From Chloroflexota bacterium (GTDB taxonomy: Bacteria > Chloroflexota > Anaerolineae > JAAEKA01), in assembly GCA_034717495.1 (NCBI GenBank), contig JAYELL010000038.1, forward strand, positions 79,760 to 143,759: DNA of 64,000 nucleotides. Direction: 5' to 3'. The notes beneath the pieces are model-generated. The model saw only the letters and a program-made list of their open reading frames with translations. It had not been told where the DNA came from and searched no databases. How positions within the stretch are numbered: the first letter of the stretch is position 1; the number at the start of each line of letters is the position of its first letter. This document shows positions 34,171 through 44,985 of the stretch, piece by piece. A program made the translations under genes and the position numbers.

Positions 34171-35262
34171 ATGACCGAAATCAACCCAAAACTTACCCGC
34201 ATTCAAGATCTGCTGAATCAACGTGGGCTCGACGCATTGCTTTTGCGGCGGGTCAGCAGCTTTGCCTGGGCGACCTGTGGCGCTGCTTCCTATGTCAATA
34301 CGGCAACCGCCGATGGTGATTCCGCGCTGCTCATCAAGCCCACCGAGCGCTACCTGATCACCAACAACATCGAGGCGCCGCGGCTGATGGACGAGGAAGG
34401 TGTTGTCGCGCAGGGCTGGCAGGTGCTGGTGACCCCGTGGAATGAGCCCAGTCAGGTGGTCGAAAAACTAACTGAGGGATTGCGCCTTGGTGCCGATGGT
34501 CCCTATCCGGGTGCAGAGAACCTGGCGGCTGACCTGGCTCGCATGCGCTCCCTGCTCACTCCGGAAGAGGGTGAGCGGATGCGCAGGCTTGGCCGGTTAT
34601 GCGCCGATGCGATGGAAAGCGCGATTCGGGCCGTCAAACCAGGGCAGACCGAGTACGAGATCGCTGGCATCCTTGCCGGCGAAGCAGAGAGCCGGGGTGT
34701 TCAGGCAATCGTCAATCTGATAGCGACCGACGAGCGCATCTTCGCTTTCCGGCATCCCTTGCCTTCGGACAAACGGCTTGATCGCTACGCCATGCTCGTC
34801 CTTTGTGGAAGGCGTCAGGGCCTGGTCTGCTCTGTGACACGGCTGGTGCATTTTGGCCGGCTGCCGGACGAGCTGCGATTCAAATCTGAGGCGGTGGCCC
34901 ACGTCGATGGTGTATTTATCACCGCCTCACAACCTGGAAAAACCCTGGCCCAGGTCTTCGACGAGGGCATTTCTGCCTACGCACACAATGGTTTCCCCGA
35001 TGAGTGGCGGCTCCATCATCAAGGAGGCCTGGCCGGCTATGAGCCCAGGGAACTGGTGGCCACAGCCAGTTCGTTGGATAGGATTGCCGCCGGGCAGGCA
35101 TTCGCCTGGAATCCCTCGATAACCGGTACCAAATCGGAGGATACCATTCTGGTCGGTGAGCAAAGCAACGAGGTCGTTACGCCGATTGCCGATTGGCCGA
35201 TGATCACCGTTGACGTCGCTGGGCAGACCATTGAGCGTCCCGCAATCCTTGAAGTAACTTAG
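34171..35262 (+). CDS. M24 (Xaa-Pro aminopeptidase-like) protein with degenerate metal site
   Basis: A 363-residue protein with a creatinase-like N-terminal domain (~1-120) and a pita-bread M24 domain. In active M24 peptidases two Asp ligands lie in a D-x-G...D-x-TR strand pair; here the region reads LVLCGRRQGLVCSVTRLVHFG without either Asp. The His region is HHQGGLAGYEPRE and the late acidic ligand region is KSEDTI. It is probably not a two-metal peptidase and may act on a non-peptide substrate, as creatinase does. It is embedded in the sugar island. Confidence 0.78.
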   Translation: MTEINPKLTRIQDLLNQRGLDALLLRRVSSFAWATCGAASYVNTATADGDSALLIKPTERYLITNNIEAPRLMDEEGVVAQGWQVLVTPWNEPSQVVEKLTEGLRLGADGPYPGAENLAADLARMRSLLTPEEGERMRRLGRLCADAMESAIRAVKPGQTEYEIAGILAGEAESRGVQAIVNLIATDERIFAFRHPLPSDKRLDRYAMLVLCGRRQGLVCSVTRLVHFGRLPDELRFKSEAVAHVDGVFITASQPGKTLAQVFDEGISAYAHNGFPDEWRLHHQGGLAGYEPRELVATASSLDRIAAGQAFAWNPSITGTKSEDTILVGEQSNEVVTPIADWPMITVDVAGQTIERPAILEVT

Positions 35263-35301
35263 GACGCTGATGGTCGCTCTGGGCGATCTGATATCAAGCA
35301 T

Positions 35302-35398
35302 AAGGTGCAACGCACTTTCTCATATAGATCCAAAGGTGTCATTGGATCGGATCTTGATTCATATCGGCTTGATTTTGTGAACCAAGTGCGTCGCACCT
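35302..35398. repeat. 97-bp nested inverted-repeat element (MITE-like)
   Basis: The ends AGGTGCAACGCACTT (35303-35317) and AAGTGCGTCGCACCT (35384-35398) match as a 15-bp inverted repeat with one mismatch. Inside is a second perfect pair, GATCCAA (35327-35333) and TTGGATC (35342-35348). It fills the gap before ribulokinase. No open reading frame. Confidence 0.75.
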
Positions 35399-35467
35399 GA
35401 GTAGTTACCGAAAAGTGAACGATTCTGGCCGTTTTTTGTGCCAGCGAAACCCTTGTTGGAGGTCAAC

Positions 35468-37147
35468 ATGAGCAAGTACGCAATTGGCGTAGATTTCGGA
35501 ACAGAGTCGGGCCGCGCCGTACTGGTGGACGTATCAAATGGGCATGAGATCGCCCAGGCAGTCCATCCATACGCTAACGGGGTCATCGACGAACGTCTTC
35601 CCAACAGCGGAATCCCGCTGGAGCCGGACTGGGCGCTGCAGGATCCCAATGACTATCTTGAGGTGTTCAAGCGAGCGATCCCGGCCCTGTTCGAACAGAC
35701 CGACGTGGATCCGGCTGACGTGATTGGCATCGGCATCGACTTTACCGCCTGCACTATGCTGCCCACCAGGGCGGACGGCACGCCGTTGCGTTTTCTGCCC
35801 GAGTGGCGGGACAATCCCCATGCCTGGGTCAAACTATGGAAGCATCATGCGGCTCAACCTGAAGCCAATGCCCTGAACGCGATCGCCGAAGAGATGGGTT
35901 TTTCCTTTCTCGATCGTTACGGTCGCAGAATCAGTTCGGAGTGGTTTTTTCCGAAGGCGTGGCAGATACTGGACGAGGCCCCCGATGTCTACGCGGCGGC
36001 CGAGCGTCTGATCGAAGGTGCGGACTGGGTCGTATGGCAGCTCACTGGCGAGGAGAAGCGCAACTCCTGCACCGCCGGCTACAAGGCTATCTGGTCCAAG
36101 CGTGAAGGATTCCCGGCCAGCGGGTTTTTTGAGGCGCTCGATCCGCGCATGGAGAACATCGTCGAAGAGAAGATGTCGACGGAGCTCTACCCATTGGGAG
36201 ACAGGGCTGGCGGACTGACCGAAGCGGCGGCGGACTGGACAGGCCTCAAGCCAGGTACTGCGGTCGCCATCGGCAACGTCGATGCCCACGTAGCCGTACC
36301 AGCAGCGGGCGTCGTCGAGCCTGGACGCATGGTGATCATCATGGGAACTTCCAACTGTCACATGGTGATGGGAACCGAAGAGCATATGGTTCCAGGAATC
36401 TGCGGCTACGTAGAGGATGGCATCATTGCCGGCTATTTCGGCTATGAAGCGGGCCAGTCCTGCGTGGGCGATCACTTCGCCTGGTTCGTGGACAACTGTG
36501 TGCCTGCAGCCTACGAAGAGCAGGCCCGGGACCGCGGATTGACGGTCCATGATTTGCTGGAGAAGAAGGCTGCCGAGCTAAAGGTGGGCCAAAGCGGCCT
36601 GGTTGCCCTCGACTGGTGGAACGGAAACCGCAGCGTTCTGGTGGATGTGGATCTGACAGGGCTTTTGCTTGGCGCGACTCTGGCGACCAAATCTGAGGAG
36701 ATCTACCGGGCATTGATCGAGGCTACGGCCTACGGTACTCGCATGATCATCGAAACTTTCGAAGAGCACGCGGTACCTGTCGACGAGATTGTCGCGACTG
36801 GCGGATTGCCCGACCGCAACGCACTGCTCATGCAGATCTATGCCGATGTCACCGGGCGATCGATTCGAGTCGCTGAAACGAGTCAGGGCGGTGCACTGGG
36901 ATCAGCCATGCACGGCGCGGTCGCCGCCGGCAGTGCGGCGGGTGGATATGACACTGTTGCCGATGCCGCGGAGAAGATGGCTCGTCTTCGGGATGTTGTC
37001 TACGAACCGATCCCGGAAAACAAGGCGGTCTACGACAGGCTGTATGCCGAGTATGTTATTCTTCATGACTATTTCGGCCGGGGTGCCAACGACGTGATGA
37101 AACGGCTGAAGGAACTGCGGGCAGAGGTGTTGGCGCTCGGTGACTGA
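35468..37147 (+). CDS. araB: Ribulokinase-like FGGY kinase
   Basis: A 559-residue FGGY kinase with the long AraB-type architecture. It starts [57 protein letters not shown] and [11 protein letters not shown] are typical of ribulokinases. It would phosphorylate L-ribulose or a related ketopentose. GGAGGT at 35457-35462 fixes ATG 35468. It follows the isomerase and M24 genes. Confidence 0.88.
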   Translation: MSKYAIGVDFGTESGRAVLVDVSNGHEIAQAVHPYANGVIDERLPNSGIPLEPDWALQDPNDYLEVFKRAIPALFEQTDVDPADVIGIGIDFTACTMLPTRADGTPLRFLPEWRDNPHAWVKLWKHHAAQPEANALNAIAEEMGFSFLDRYGRRISSEWFFPKAWQILDEAPDVYAAAERLIEGADWVVWQLTGEEKRNSCTAGYKAIWSKREGFPASGFFEALDPRMENIVEEKMSTELYPLGDRAGGLTEAAADWTGLKPGTAVAIGNVDAHVAVPAAGVVEPGRMVIIMGTSNCHMVMGTEEHMVPGICGYVEDGIIAGYFGYEAGQSCVGDHFAWFVDNCVPAAYEEQARDRGLTVHDLLEKKAAELKVGQSGLVALDWWNGNRSVLVDVDLTGLLLGATLATKSEEIYRALIEATAYGTRMIIETFEEHAVPVDEIVATGGLPDRNALLMQIYADVTGRSIRVAETSQGGALGSAMHGAVAAGSAAGGYDTVADAAEKMARLRDVVYEPIPENKAVYDRLYAEYVILHDYFGRGANDVMKRLKELRAEVLALGD

Positions 37148-37204
37148 TGTCATCATGTCATATTGACATTCTGATATTCTGGCATTCTGATATATTGACA
37201 TGAT
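37146..37204. repeat. Octamer-phased tract, words GANATTCT
   Basis: GACATTCT, GATATTCT, GGCATTCT, GATATATT and GACATGAT run in phase at 37165-37204, preceded by GATGTCAT and CATGTCAT. It fills the short gap between two kinases, just before the second start. Confidence 0.85.
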
Positions 37205-37215
37205 TGGTGGGAACC

Positions 37216-38721
37216 ATGAGCTTGATTGGACTTGACGTAGGAATTACCGGTTGCAAGGCGGTGGCCTTCAATCTCAATGGCGTTGCGCTGGGAGAGGCTT
37301 ACTCTGAATACCGGCTGTATCAGCCCCGGCCAGGCTGGATGGAACTTGATCCCGCCGAGGTGTGGGATGCGGTCACTGGTGTCATTCAGAGGGTGACGGC
37401 ATCCGTCCAGGGAGACCCTGTGCGGGCCATCAGCATCTCAACCCACGGGGAGTCGGTAGTGCCGGTGGATGCCCGGGGCAAGCCTCTCTACGGCTTCATT
37501 ACTGCTATCGATACCCGGGCTGAGGCCCAGGCCCGCTGGTGGGCTGAGGAGGTGGGCAAGGAGCGGCTGTTTCGCATCACCGGCGTGCCTTTGCATCCCA
37601 TGTACACGGTCAACAAACTGATGTGGCTGCGGGAGCGGGAGCCAGACATCTTTGCGCAGGCCGACCGCTTCCTCTGCATGCAGGATTTTCTCTTCTACCG
37701 GATAGGCTTGCCGCCGACCATGGACTATTCTCTGGCGACCCGCACCATGGCCTTCGACGTGACTCGTCTGGACTGGTCGCAGGAGCTGCTGGCGCTGGCG
37801 CAGATCGACGTGAGGCGTCTCTCCGGGACGGTGGAGTCCGGGACGGTGATAGGAACCATCCCCGAGCCAATGGCGGATACCCTGGGGCTGGCGCCCGGCG
37901 TGGTAGGGGTTACTGGCGGGCACGATCAGCCTTCCGGTGCCCTGGGCTGCGGTGCCATCACCGAGGGCGTCGCCATGGACTCCACGGGCACCGTAGAGTG
38001 CGTCGGGCTTGCCACACCTCGTTTGGTGCTGGATGAGGCGTTGATGCGGAACAATCTGCCCATCGCGCCGCACACAGCACCGGGCATGTACATGGTGCTG
38101 GGGTACAGCGCTACAGCGGGCGCGCTGATGCGCTGGTATCGCGATAACTTCGCCCGTGCCGAGCAGATGGAGGCGGATCGCACCGGCCAGGATGTCTATG
38201 ATCTGATCCTTCGGCAGGCCGACTCGGATCCTTCTCCTGTGCTGATCCTGCCCCACTTCATCGGTAGTGGCACCCCCTGGCTGGATCCCGCGTCCAAGGG
38301 CGCGATCCTGGGCCTGGATCTCAGCACTACTGCGGGGCAGGTCATCAAGGGCATGATCGACTCCGTAAGCTACGAGATCAAGTTGAGTCTGGATGCCATG
38401 GAGAAGGCCGGCATCGAGGTGCGGGAGCTACGGGCCTTTGGAGGTGGCGCCAAATCGCCACTGTGGTTGCAGACGAAGGCCGATATCTACGGCAAACCGG
38501 TGGTGGCGATGGATGTTGCCCAGGCTCCCTGTTTGGGTGTGGCCATTCTGGCCGGAATAGCAACCGGGGCGTTCGCGACGGCACAGGACGGGGTCGATCA
38601 GATGGTTCGCTGTGGTCGAACCTTCGAGCCCGACCGGCACCTGCATGAGGCGTACATGGAAAAGGCTGAAGTGTATGCCCAGGTCTATCCCACGCTGCGG
38701 GAGTTAAACCACCAGCTGTGA
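37216..38721 (+). CDS. FGGY-family carbohydrate kinase
   Basis: A 501-residue FGGY kinase starting MSLIGLDVGITGCKAVAFN. It has ISTHGESVVPVD, AIDTRAEAQARWW, VTGGHDQPSGALGCG and the C-terminal FGGGAKSPLWLQTKADI. It resembles xylulo-/gluconokinase relatives more than AraB; the substrate is unknown. ATG 37216 lies behind GGTGGGA. It is the third FGGY kinase of the window and directly follows the ribulokinase. Confidence 0.88.
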   Translation: MSLIGLDVGITGCKAVAFNLNGVALGEAYSEYRLYQPRPGWMELDPAEVWDAVTGVIQRVTASVQGDPVRAISISTHGESVVPVDARGKPLYGFITAIDTRAEAQARWWAEEVGKERLFRITGVPLHPMYTVNKLMWLREREPDIFAQADRFLCMQDFLFYRIGLPPTMDYSLATRTMAFDVTRLDWSQELLALAQIDVRRLSGTVESGTVIGTIPEPMADTLGLAPGVVGVTGGHDQPSGALGCGAITEGVAMDSTGTVECVGLATPRLVLDEALMRNNLPIAPHTAPGMYMVLGYSATAGALMRWYRDNFARAEQMEADRTGQDVYDLILRQADSDPSPVLILPHFIGSGTPWLDPASKGAILGLDLSTTAGQVIKGMIDSVSYEIKLSLDAMEKAGIEVRELRAFGGGAKSPLWLQTKADIYGKPVVAMDVAQAPCLGVAILAGIATGAFATAQDGVDQMVRCGRTFEPDRHLHEAYMEKAEVYAQVYPTLRELNHQL

Positions 38722-38764
38722 GCGCTGGTAATGTGGAAGGGAGCGATTGCGAAGGGACAAAAAC

Positions 38765-38780
38765 GCCAAAAACGTTTGGC
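38765..38780. promoter_or_regulatory. Palindromic operator GCCAAA-AACG-TTTGGC
   Basis: A perfect 6-bp inverted repeat with 4-base centre overlapping the -35 box of the aldolase promoter. The same TTTGGC/GCCAAA arms reappear in the hairpin at 39720-39746. Confidence 0.6.
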
Positions 38781-38804
38781 AAATCACCTTCGTTGGACTA
38801 TAAT
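38776..38804 (+). promoter_or_regulatory. Promoter of the aldolase gene
   Basis: TTGGCA (38776-38781) and a perfect TATAAT (38799-38804) with 17-bp spacing. Confidence 0.75.
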
Positions 38805-38887
38805 GTTGTTACCTGCACCCGCTCGCCTGCAAGATTCGTGGTACCGGATTCTTAAACGACGCCGCGTCGTTTCGTGAAGGAGAAAAA

Positions 38888-39661
38888 ATGTCGATATTAA
38901 CATCAGAGGGAAGGGCGGTGGTCATCGCAATGGACCATGCCCGCACCCATGGGTATATCGAGGGGCTGGAGGATCCAGGATCCTTGATCGACGAAGTGAT
39001 TGAGGCTGGCGCCGATGCGATCATGACCACCTTCGGGGTTGTCAAACACTACCGCGATCACCTCGTTGGACGCATTCCTACTATTGTTCGCCTTGATGGC
39101 GGGCCGAGCCTTTACTGGGAAGATTGGAAAGCCTACAGCGAGTGGAGTCTGCTCCATTCGGTCGAGGATGCTCTCTTCCTCGGTGCTGACGCCGTTATCG
39201 TCAACCTGTTTCTCGCAAGCCCTGTCGAGTTGGCGTCTTATGAAGTGCTGGCGAAAGTCGCCGGTGATTGTCTTCGCGTGAAGTTGCCGGTCATTGTGGA
39301 GGCGGTGCCATGCCCCAGCGAACGCATTCCCGATCCCTTTGATACTGAGGCGGCTACCTCGGCCGCTCGCCTGGCCTTCGAACATGGCGCAGACCTGGTC
39401 AAGACCTATTACACCGGCGACGGCTTTAGCCAAGTGACGGGTTTTTGCCCGGTGCCTCTCTTGATCGCGGGAGGCGCCAAGATGGATACGGCAGAAGCGG
39501 CACTTCAGACGGTCTACGATGCCATGCAGGGCGGCGCTGCCGGCGTCGTCTTCGGGCGCAATATCTGGCAGAGCGACAATATCCCAGGAATGGTTCAGGC
39601 TATGCGATGCCTGGTCCACGACGACGGCTCGGTGAGCGACGCTCTTCAAATCCTTTCGTGA
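38888..39661 (+). CDS. Class I aldolase (FbaB/LsrF-type)
   Basis: A 257-residue TIM-barrel class I aldolase of the archaeal-type FbaB/LsrF/DeoC-like family. The Schiff-base Lys is expected in ADLVKTYYTGD; a preceding acidic/catalytic segment is VVIAMDHARTHG and the phosphate site is IAGGAKMDT with GGAAGVVFGRNIWQ. It would cleave a phosphorylated ketose (pentulose or deoxyketose phosphate) from the upstream kinases. It has its own promoter and operator. Confidence 0.87.
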   Translation: MSILTSEGRAVVIAMDHARTHGYIEGLEDPGSLIDEVIEAGADAIMTTFGVVKHYRDHLVGRIPTIVRLDGGPSLYWEDWKAYSEWSLLHSVEDALFLGADAVIVNLFLASPVELASYEVLAKVAGDCLRVKLPVIVEAVPCPSERIPDPFDTEAATSAARLAFEHGADLVKTYYTGDGFSQVTGFCPVPLLIAGGAKMDTAEAALQTVYDAMQGGAAGVVFGRNIWQSDNIPGMVQAMRCLVHDDGSVSDALQILS

Positions 39662-39719
39662 CACTGCACTGAGTTTGGCTCATCGGTCCTCGGAAACTGT
39701 CCAGTAATAACTTCACTGC

Positions 39720-39746
39720 TTTGGCCGGTCTCCCGACCGTGCCAAA
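39720..39746. promoter_or_regulatory. Stable hairpin downstream of the aldolase gene
   Basis: TTTGGC plus CGGTC pair with GACCG and GCCAAA: an 11-bp stem with one bulged T and a TCCC loop. No T-run follows, so it may be an attenuator, an mRNA 3' stabiliser or, through its TTTGGC/GCCAAA arms, an operator. Confidence 0.5.
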
Positions 39747-39786
39747 CTGCTAAGTTGTTTACGGACAATCACTCAGGTTACTCCTC

Positions 39787-39807
39787 AAAGGAGGTGATTA
39801 CCCAGCC
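39787..39807 (+). promoter_or_regulatory. Extended anti-16S element in the second ABC leader
   Basis: AAAGGAGGTGAT (39787-39798) is fully complementary to the 3' end of 16S rRNA. After a 3-base insertion CCAGCC (39802-39807) continues the complement. No start codon is suitably placed; the gene begins 90 bases later with its own AAGGAGG. CTCCT (39781-39785) can pair with AGGAG to mask it. Confidence 0.45.
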
Positions 39808-39887
39808 ACCAATCCTATCTGGTCCTTCGGTTGTGTGTTTACTTGTTCAATCCACCCATCACAGCGTTTCAAGGAGGAAAAGCTGAC

Positions 39888-41522
<1,635 letters not shown>

Positions 41523-41545
41523 ACCTGCTTCCAGCTCCGCCACAA

Positions 41546-41599
41546 GGACTGGCAGTCCAAAGCACCGCATTCGATGAGGGCGGCCAGGACTGCCAGTCC
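41546..41599. repeat. Paired 13-bp palindromes GGACTGGCAGTCC / GGACTGCCAGTCC
   Basis: Each copy (41546-41558 and 41587-41599) is a palindrome around one base, and the two are reverse complements of each other, so a larger hairpin is also possible. They sit exactly in the gap between binding protein and first permease, like the REP-like hairpin at 19951-19991. Confidence 0.8.
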
Positions 41600-41627
41600 A
41601 GCGAGAGGTCTTGGAAGGAAAACGACA

Positions 41628-42575
41628 TTGAGCCAAACAAGTGAGGGTCTTCCACCTGTTCCAGAGTCACCCACCGAAGCAGCGGTCGCTCCAGTATCTG
41701 CCACGCGCACGGATCGCACAAAATCCCTTTTCATCTTACCTGCGGTCGTCTGGATCCTGCTCTTCACCATATTTCCCCTGCTGTACGCTCTGCGCACCAG
41801 CTTCTATAGTTTCCGCTACGGCAAGATCAACCAGTTTGTCGGCCTGGACAATTTTGCTCGCCTGTTCACCGACCAGAATCTGCATTCGGGCCTGAAAGTC
41901 ACGCTGATCTTTGTCACCGTCACGGTTACCGTCGAGATGCTTCTCGGATTCGGCTTGGCGATCCTGTTGAACCGCGAGATTCGAGGCAGAAACGTTTTGC
42001 GGGCGATCATGATCCTGCCCCTATTTGCAACGCCGGTTGCGGTAGGTTATCTGGGAATTACCCTCTACTATGAGCGCAACGGTCCGATCAACTCCCTGGT
42101 TCGGCTCCTACTCGGAACGGGAAGCGAGATACCGTGGCTTTCCGATCCCACGTGGGCACTGATTTCGGTGATGATACTGGACATCTGGCAGTGGACCCCG
42201 TTTGTCTTTCTGATCTGCCTGGCTGCGTTGCAGGGTTTGCCCCAAGACCTTTTCGAAGCCGCTCGCGTGGATGGAGGCACTGGTCCCCAGCTATTTCGTT
42301 ACATCACTTTACCGTTGATGACGCCGATCCTCTTTTTGATTCTTCTTCTTCGGTTGGTTGAGGCGTTCAAAGTGTTCGATATTCCAACCAGCCTCACCCT
42401 TGGCGGTCCCGGCCGCGCCACTGAGGTTTACAGTCTCTTCACCTACCGCACTGCGCTGCGCTTCTTCGATCACGGCTATGCGGCGGCCCAAGGATTCTTG
42501 CTGCTGTTCATCGTGATGTTGATCGTCTCACTGCTTTTCGGGCGTATTCGCGGGCTCTACGAGTATGAGGGATAA
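41628..42575 (+). CDS. Sugar ABC transporter permease (MalF type)
   Basis: About 315 residues, six membrane helices, CUT1 family. The EAA loop [19 protein letters not shown] contacts the shared ATPase; [13 protein letters not shown] near the end is typical. The start is taken as TTG 41628 behind AAGGAA (41615-41620, 7-base spacing); the upstream frame runs through the palindromic repeat. It has normal CUT1 length, unlike the longer permeases of the first operon. Confidence 0.88.
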   Translation: MSQTSEGLPPVPESPTEAAVAPVSATRTDRTKSLFILPAVVWILLFTIFPLLYALRTSFYSFRYGKINQFVGLDNFARLFTDQNLHSGLKVTLIFVTVTVTVEMLLGFGLAILLNREIRGRNVLRAIMILPLFATPVAVGYLGITLYYERNGPINSLVRLLLGTGSEIPWLSDPTWALISVMILDIWQWTPFVFLICLAALQGLPQDLFEAARVDGGTGPQLFRYITLPLMTPILFLILLLRLVEAFKVFDIPTSLTLGGPGRATEVYSLFTYRTALRFFDHGYAAAQGFLLLFIVMLIVSLLFGRIRGLYEYEG

Positions 42576-42580
42576 ACACG

Positions 42581-43426
42581 ATGCAACAAAAAGCAATCAC
42601 CCTGACCGGTCGAATTGCAGTGGGTGGCGTAATCATCGTGGCGCTGCTTTGGGTGCTTTTCCCATTCTATTGGGCATTCTTGAACTCTATCAAAAACCCG
42701 GCTGATACCTTTCAGCCCACCTGGATCCCCTTCCTGCAGTTCCAACCCACGCTTGACCACTGGTTAAGCGAATTGGCTATTCCCGAAATCCGCAGAGCAC
42801 TTCTCAATAGCACCATTATCTCCGTGGGTGCGGCTACCCTGGCTTCAATCCTGGGTACGCTGGCCGCGTACGCTTTGGCTCGCTTCCGCTTTATCAAGCC
42901 AACAAACGGGTCACTTACCACCTGGTTCCTCTCGCAGCGAGTATTGCCGCCAGTGGTGGTGGTCGTGCCATTTTTCCTGCTGATGCGCGAGCTTCACCTG
43001 CTGGATTCGGTTTGGTCACTGGTCTTATTGAACGCCACCTTTCTTCTCCCGTTTCCGATTATCATACTCAGCCAAATGTTCCGGGAACTGCCTATTGAAC
43101 TGGAGGAAGCAGCTCTTGTGGATGGTGCCACTCGCCTTCAGATCTTTACCAGAATTGCCCTGCCGCTGGTGGTACCTGGTTTGGTAGCGACCTGGATCAT
43201 CTGTATGGCCTTCAGTTGGAACGAGTTTCTTTTCGCTTTAACCCTTACCAGTAAATCGGCGATTCCCATGCCGGTTATTATCGCCGGTGCCGAACATACC
43301 CGCGGCGTGCAGTTCTGGTTTGTCGGCGTGCGGGTGCTGCTGACCATGCTGCCGCCAACGATTCTGGCTCTTATGGCCCAACGCTACATTATCCAGGGGC
43401 TTACGCTCGGCGCAGTCAAGGGATAG
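42581..43426 (+). CDS. Sugar ABC transporter permease (MalG type)
   Basis: A 281-residue CUT1 permease with six helices. The EAA loop is ELEEAALVDGATRLQIFTRI. It starts 5 bases after the previous gene and ends 1 base before the next start, so the three are translationally coupled. With the binding protein it forms an importer that needs an ATPase encoded elsewhere. Confidence 0.92.
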   Translation: MQQKAITLTGRIAVGGVIIVALLWVLFPFYWAFLNSIKNPADTFQPTWIPFLQFQPTLDHWLSELAIPEIRRALLNSTIISVGAATLASILGTLAAYALARFRFIKPTNGSLTTWFLSQRVLPPVVVVVPFFLLMRELHLLDSVWSLVLLNATFLLPFPIIILSQMFRELPIELEEAALVDGATRLQIFTRIALPLVVPGLVATWIICMAFSWNEFLFALTLTSKSAIPMPVIIAGAEHTRGVQFWFVGVRVLLTMLPPTILALMAQRYIIQGLTLGAVKG

Positions 43427-43427
43427 G

Positions 43428-44951
43428 ATGGTTGCCGAGCCGCTCCTTGTCGGTGTGGATGTGGGTACGACCAACATCAAGGCGATTGTCTTCAATCCGC
43501 GCGGGCAGGTCGTGGCCCGCGCCAGTACGTCCACACCAACCCGCCACCCCCGGCCTGCCTGGGCCGACTATGACCCCGAAGCATTGTGGCAGCAAACTGT
43601 ATCGGCCCTGCGGACGGCTGTCGGCGAGCTGGACGATGTCAACCGCATTGTCAGCATCGCAGTGGCCAGCATGGCCGAAACCGCTGTGCCGCTGGATGGC
43701 AGGGGGCAGCCCACCTTCGACGCGGTTGCCTGGTTCGACCTGCGCGCTGCAGAGCAGGCCGGGTGGCTTGACGAAACCATCGGTCAGGACCGTCTTTTTG
43801 CCATCAGCGGGCTCTCTCTCCAGCCTATCTTCGGGTTGTGTAAACTGCTATGGCTCAAGCAGAATGAGCCAGAGGCTTTCGAGCGCACCGCGCTCTGGTT
43901 GAATGTAGCCGACTACATCGCCTATCGCCTATGCGGCGTTGCCGCTACCGACTATTCCCTGGCCTCCCGCATCTTGACCCTCGATCTGCGCAACCTGCGT
44001 TGGGATGAGGACCTGCTGGCGGAGCTGGAGATACCGGCCAGCCTCTTCGCGCCACTGCGGCCCAGTGGAACGGTGCTGGGTAGAATCAGAGCGCAGGCTG
44101 CAGCGCTAACTGGTCTTCCCGGATATACCCAGGTGGTCGTGGGAGGACATGATCATGTATGCGGCGCACTGGCAACCGGGGTCATCGAACCAGGCAGCCT
44201 TCTTAACTCCGTCGGTACCTCGGAGGCGATTTTCCTGCCCGTGAAGCGTCCGCTATCGGATCCGGCCATGGGCCGCCAGGGCTATGCACAGGGCGCGCAC
44301 GTGGTTCCGGATCGGTACTTTGCCGTTGGCGGGCTATACACATCGGGCATCTGCGTCGATTGGTTTCGTGACCTGATGGGTGGGGACGTGAGCCACGCTT
44401 CGCTGATCGCGGAAGCGGAAATGGTGCCACCGGGAAGCCTGGGCGTCAGCTTTCTACCTTACCTGCGCCTGGCGAATTCGCCCATCATCGATCCCAAAGC
44501 GCGAGGCGCGTTTGTCGGGTTGACAATCGACGCCGGAAGGGGCGCGATTTTTCGTGCATTGCTGGAGGGATTGGCGTTTGGACTGCGCCATTCCCTGGAC
44601 GCGCTGCTGGTCCACGCCAACGTTGATCTGGAGCGCGTCTTTGCCATCGGTGGCGGTACTCGAAACCGGTTGCACATGCGTATCAAGGCAACGATGCTGA
44701 AACAGGCGATCACTGTATTGGAGATGGAGGAGGCCACAGCGTTAGGGGCGGCTCTTTTAGGCGGCCTGGGTGTTGGCATCTACCGGGATGCCAATGAAGC
44801 GTTGGGCACGTTGCAGGTGGACCGCACGGTTGTCGAGCCGATTGGCGAACAGATTGACCTGTATGAGAGGCATTATCAGGAGATATACCTCCAGATGTAC
44901 CCGGCGCTGAAGTCCTTAAACCACGCGATTGATCGGGTTAGTGGTCGGTGA
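43428..44951 (+). CDS. FGGY-family carbohydrate kinase
   Basis: A 507-residue FGGY kinase, the fourth in the window. It starts MVAEPLLVGVDVGTTNIKAIVF; SMAETAVPLD, WFDLRAAEQAGW, VVGGHDHVCGALATG and the C-terminal FAIGGGTRNRLHMRIKA with EATALGAALLGG define it. It follows the permease by one base, so its substrate is probably the imported sugar. Relatives include xylulo-, glucono- and erythritol-type kinases. Confidence 0.88.
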   Translation: MVAEPLLVGVDVGTTNIKAIVFNPRGQVVARASTSTPTRHPRPAWADYDPEALWQQTVSALRTAVGELDDVNRIVSIAVASMAETAVPLDGRGQPTFDAVAWFDLRAAEQAGWLDETIGQDRLFAISGLSLQPIFGLCKLLWLKQNEPEAFERTALWLNVADYIAYRLCGVAATDYSLASRILTLDLRNLRWDEDLLAELEIPASLFAPLRPSGTVLGRIRAQAAALTGLPGYTQVVVGGHDHVCGALATGVIEPGSLLNSVGTSEAIFLPVKRPLSDPAMGRQGYAQGAHVVPDRYFAVGGLYTSGICVDWFRDLMGGDVSHASLIAEAEMVPPGSLGVSFLPYLRLANSPIIDPKARGAFVGLTIDAGRGAIFRALLEGLAFGLRHSLDALLVHANVDLERVFAIGGGTRNRLHMRIKATMLKQAITVLEMEEATALGAALLGGLGVGIYRDANEALGTLQVDRTVVEPIGEQIDLYERHYQEIYLQMYPALKSLNHAIDRVSGR

Positions 44952-44985
44952 TCCAGCTGCCTGACAGTTAAAAAAGGAGCTTTTC

